Positions 63,924-64,000 of a DNA stretch of 64,000 bases are shown piece by piece. The stretch spans positions 34,051-98,050 of the forward strand of contig CAIOHR010000028.1 in NCBI GenBank assembly GCA_903858115.1, in the 5' to 3' direction. This DNA is from an uncultured Pirellula sp. Its GTDB lineage: Bacteria > Planctomycetota > Planctomycetia > Pirellulales > Pirellulaceae. Each line of letters starts with the position of its first letter. Position 1 is the stretch's first letter. The notes beneath the pieces were generated by a model, which saw nothing but the letters and a program-made list of their open reading frames with translations, was not told the origin of the DNA and did no database searches. The position numbers and the translations under genes are program-made.

Positions 63924-64000
63924 CTATCTCTCCTGCGACTCTGTCGCCTCAGGGGCCAGCCAAATCACGACCATTCCCAATGAATAAATGGAGGCACAGA
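63924..64000 (-). CDS. Probable end of an MFS transporter, cut by window edge
   Basis: On the minus strand an open frame enters from the right edge and ends at a TAG at 63924-63926. The 24 residues include SIYSLGMVVIWLAPEATESQ, which resembles the end of the last membrane helix of MFS transporters (usually ...WLAPETKG). Only the tail is visible, so the family call is tentative. Confidence 0.4.
   Translation of the reverse strand, partial: CASIYSLGMVVIWLAPEATESQER

Overview
This window looks like a chromosomal segment of a planctomycete, most likely a Pirellulales-type (Rhodopirellula/Blastopirellula-like) marine or freshwater heterotroph. The support is the combination of an S1 sulfatase, two secreted DUF1080 (3-keto-disaccharide hydrolase) proteins, an SHD1-domain protein, a giant secreted protein carrying the planctomycete 'PLESRQLMA' N-terminal sorting motif with cohesin- and cadherin-like repeats, several proteins of planctomycete-only families, and copies of a 'GCGTGAGCGAGGGA' intergenic repeat. 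No phage, integrase, transposase, CRISPR array, rRNA or tRNA gene was seen. Both ends cut a gene: a sulfatase on the left and the last codons of a probable MFS transporter on the right.

Layout. 1-9 kb: sulfatase C-terminus, VIT-type metal transporter, a nuclease-like protein of unknown function, an ATP-grasp ligase translationally coupled to a lipid A-type acyltransferase, a DinB-like protein, a MoxR ATPase, an MnmM-like methyltransferase, a sodium/organic-anion symporter and an isochorismatase-like hydrolase. 9-20 kb: a secreted Cys-rich protein with a possible leader peptide, then a long minus-strand run: giant thioredoxin/cyclophilin/cohesin/cadherin-like protein, GT-C glycosyltransferase, PlsC-like acyltransferase, and a compatible-solute-type ABC transporter (ATPase plus a substrate-binding/permease fusion). 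20-24 kb: the short rpmG (bL33) gene, recJ, an RNase Z-like MBL hydrolase and a small secreted protein. 24.3-29.4 kb: a tight four-gene minus-strand locus (two SGNH proteins, an MBOAT acyltransferase and a FemAB/BioF2-like protein) that looks like a polysaccharide O-acylation system.

29.6-37.8 kb: a secreted alpha/beta hydrolase without its nucleophile serine, planctomycete proteins of unknown function, a DUF1080 protein, a TIM-barrel-like secreted protein, and an SMP-30 lactonase joined to a starch-binding-like domain. 37.8-47.6 kb: gltX, an HtrA protease, a YkgJ-type Cys-cluster protein, hisS, a PAS-GAF-receiver protein, a membrane metallophosphoesterase and a degenerate HD-GYP protein. 47.8-54 kb: glycogen/starch phosphorylase facing a 1176-residue protein that resembles the rare PPi-type PEP carboxykinase. 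54-64 kb: proB with a FAD oxidoreductase and a coiled-coil protein, then ndk, typA, DUF1080, a 2Fe-2S ferredoxin, a NamZ-like muramidase without signal peptide, and an SHD1 protein.

Taken together this is mostly core metabolism and translation (gltX, hisS, rpmG, ndk, typA, proB, recJ) mixed with the polysaccharide-degrading and cell-surface repertoire typical of planctomycetes. The candidates most worth following are the PPi-PEPCK-like protein, the secreted redox/prolyl-isomerase giant, the O-acylation locus and the nuclease-like protein at 1.9-2.5 kb. Function assignments rest on motifs read by eye; no database search was possible.
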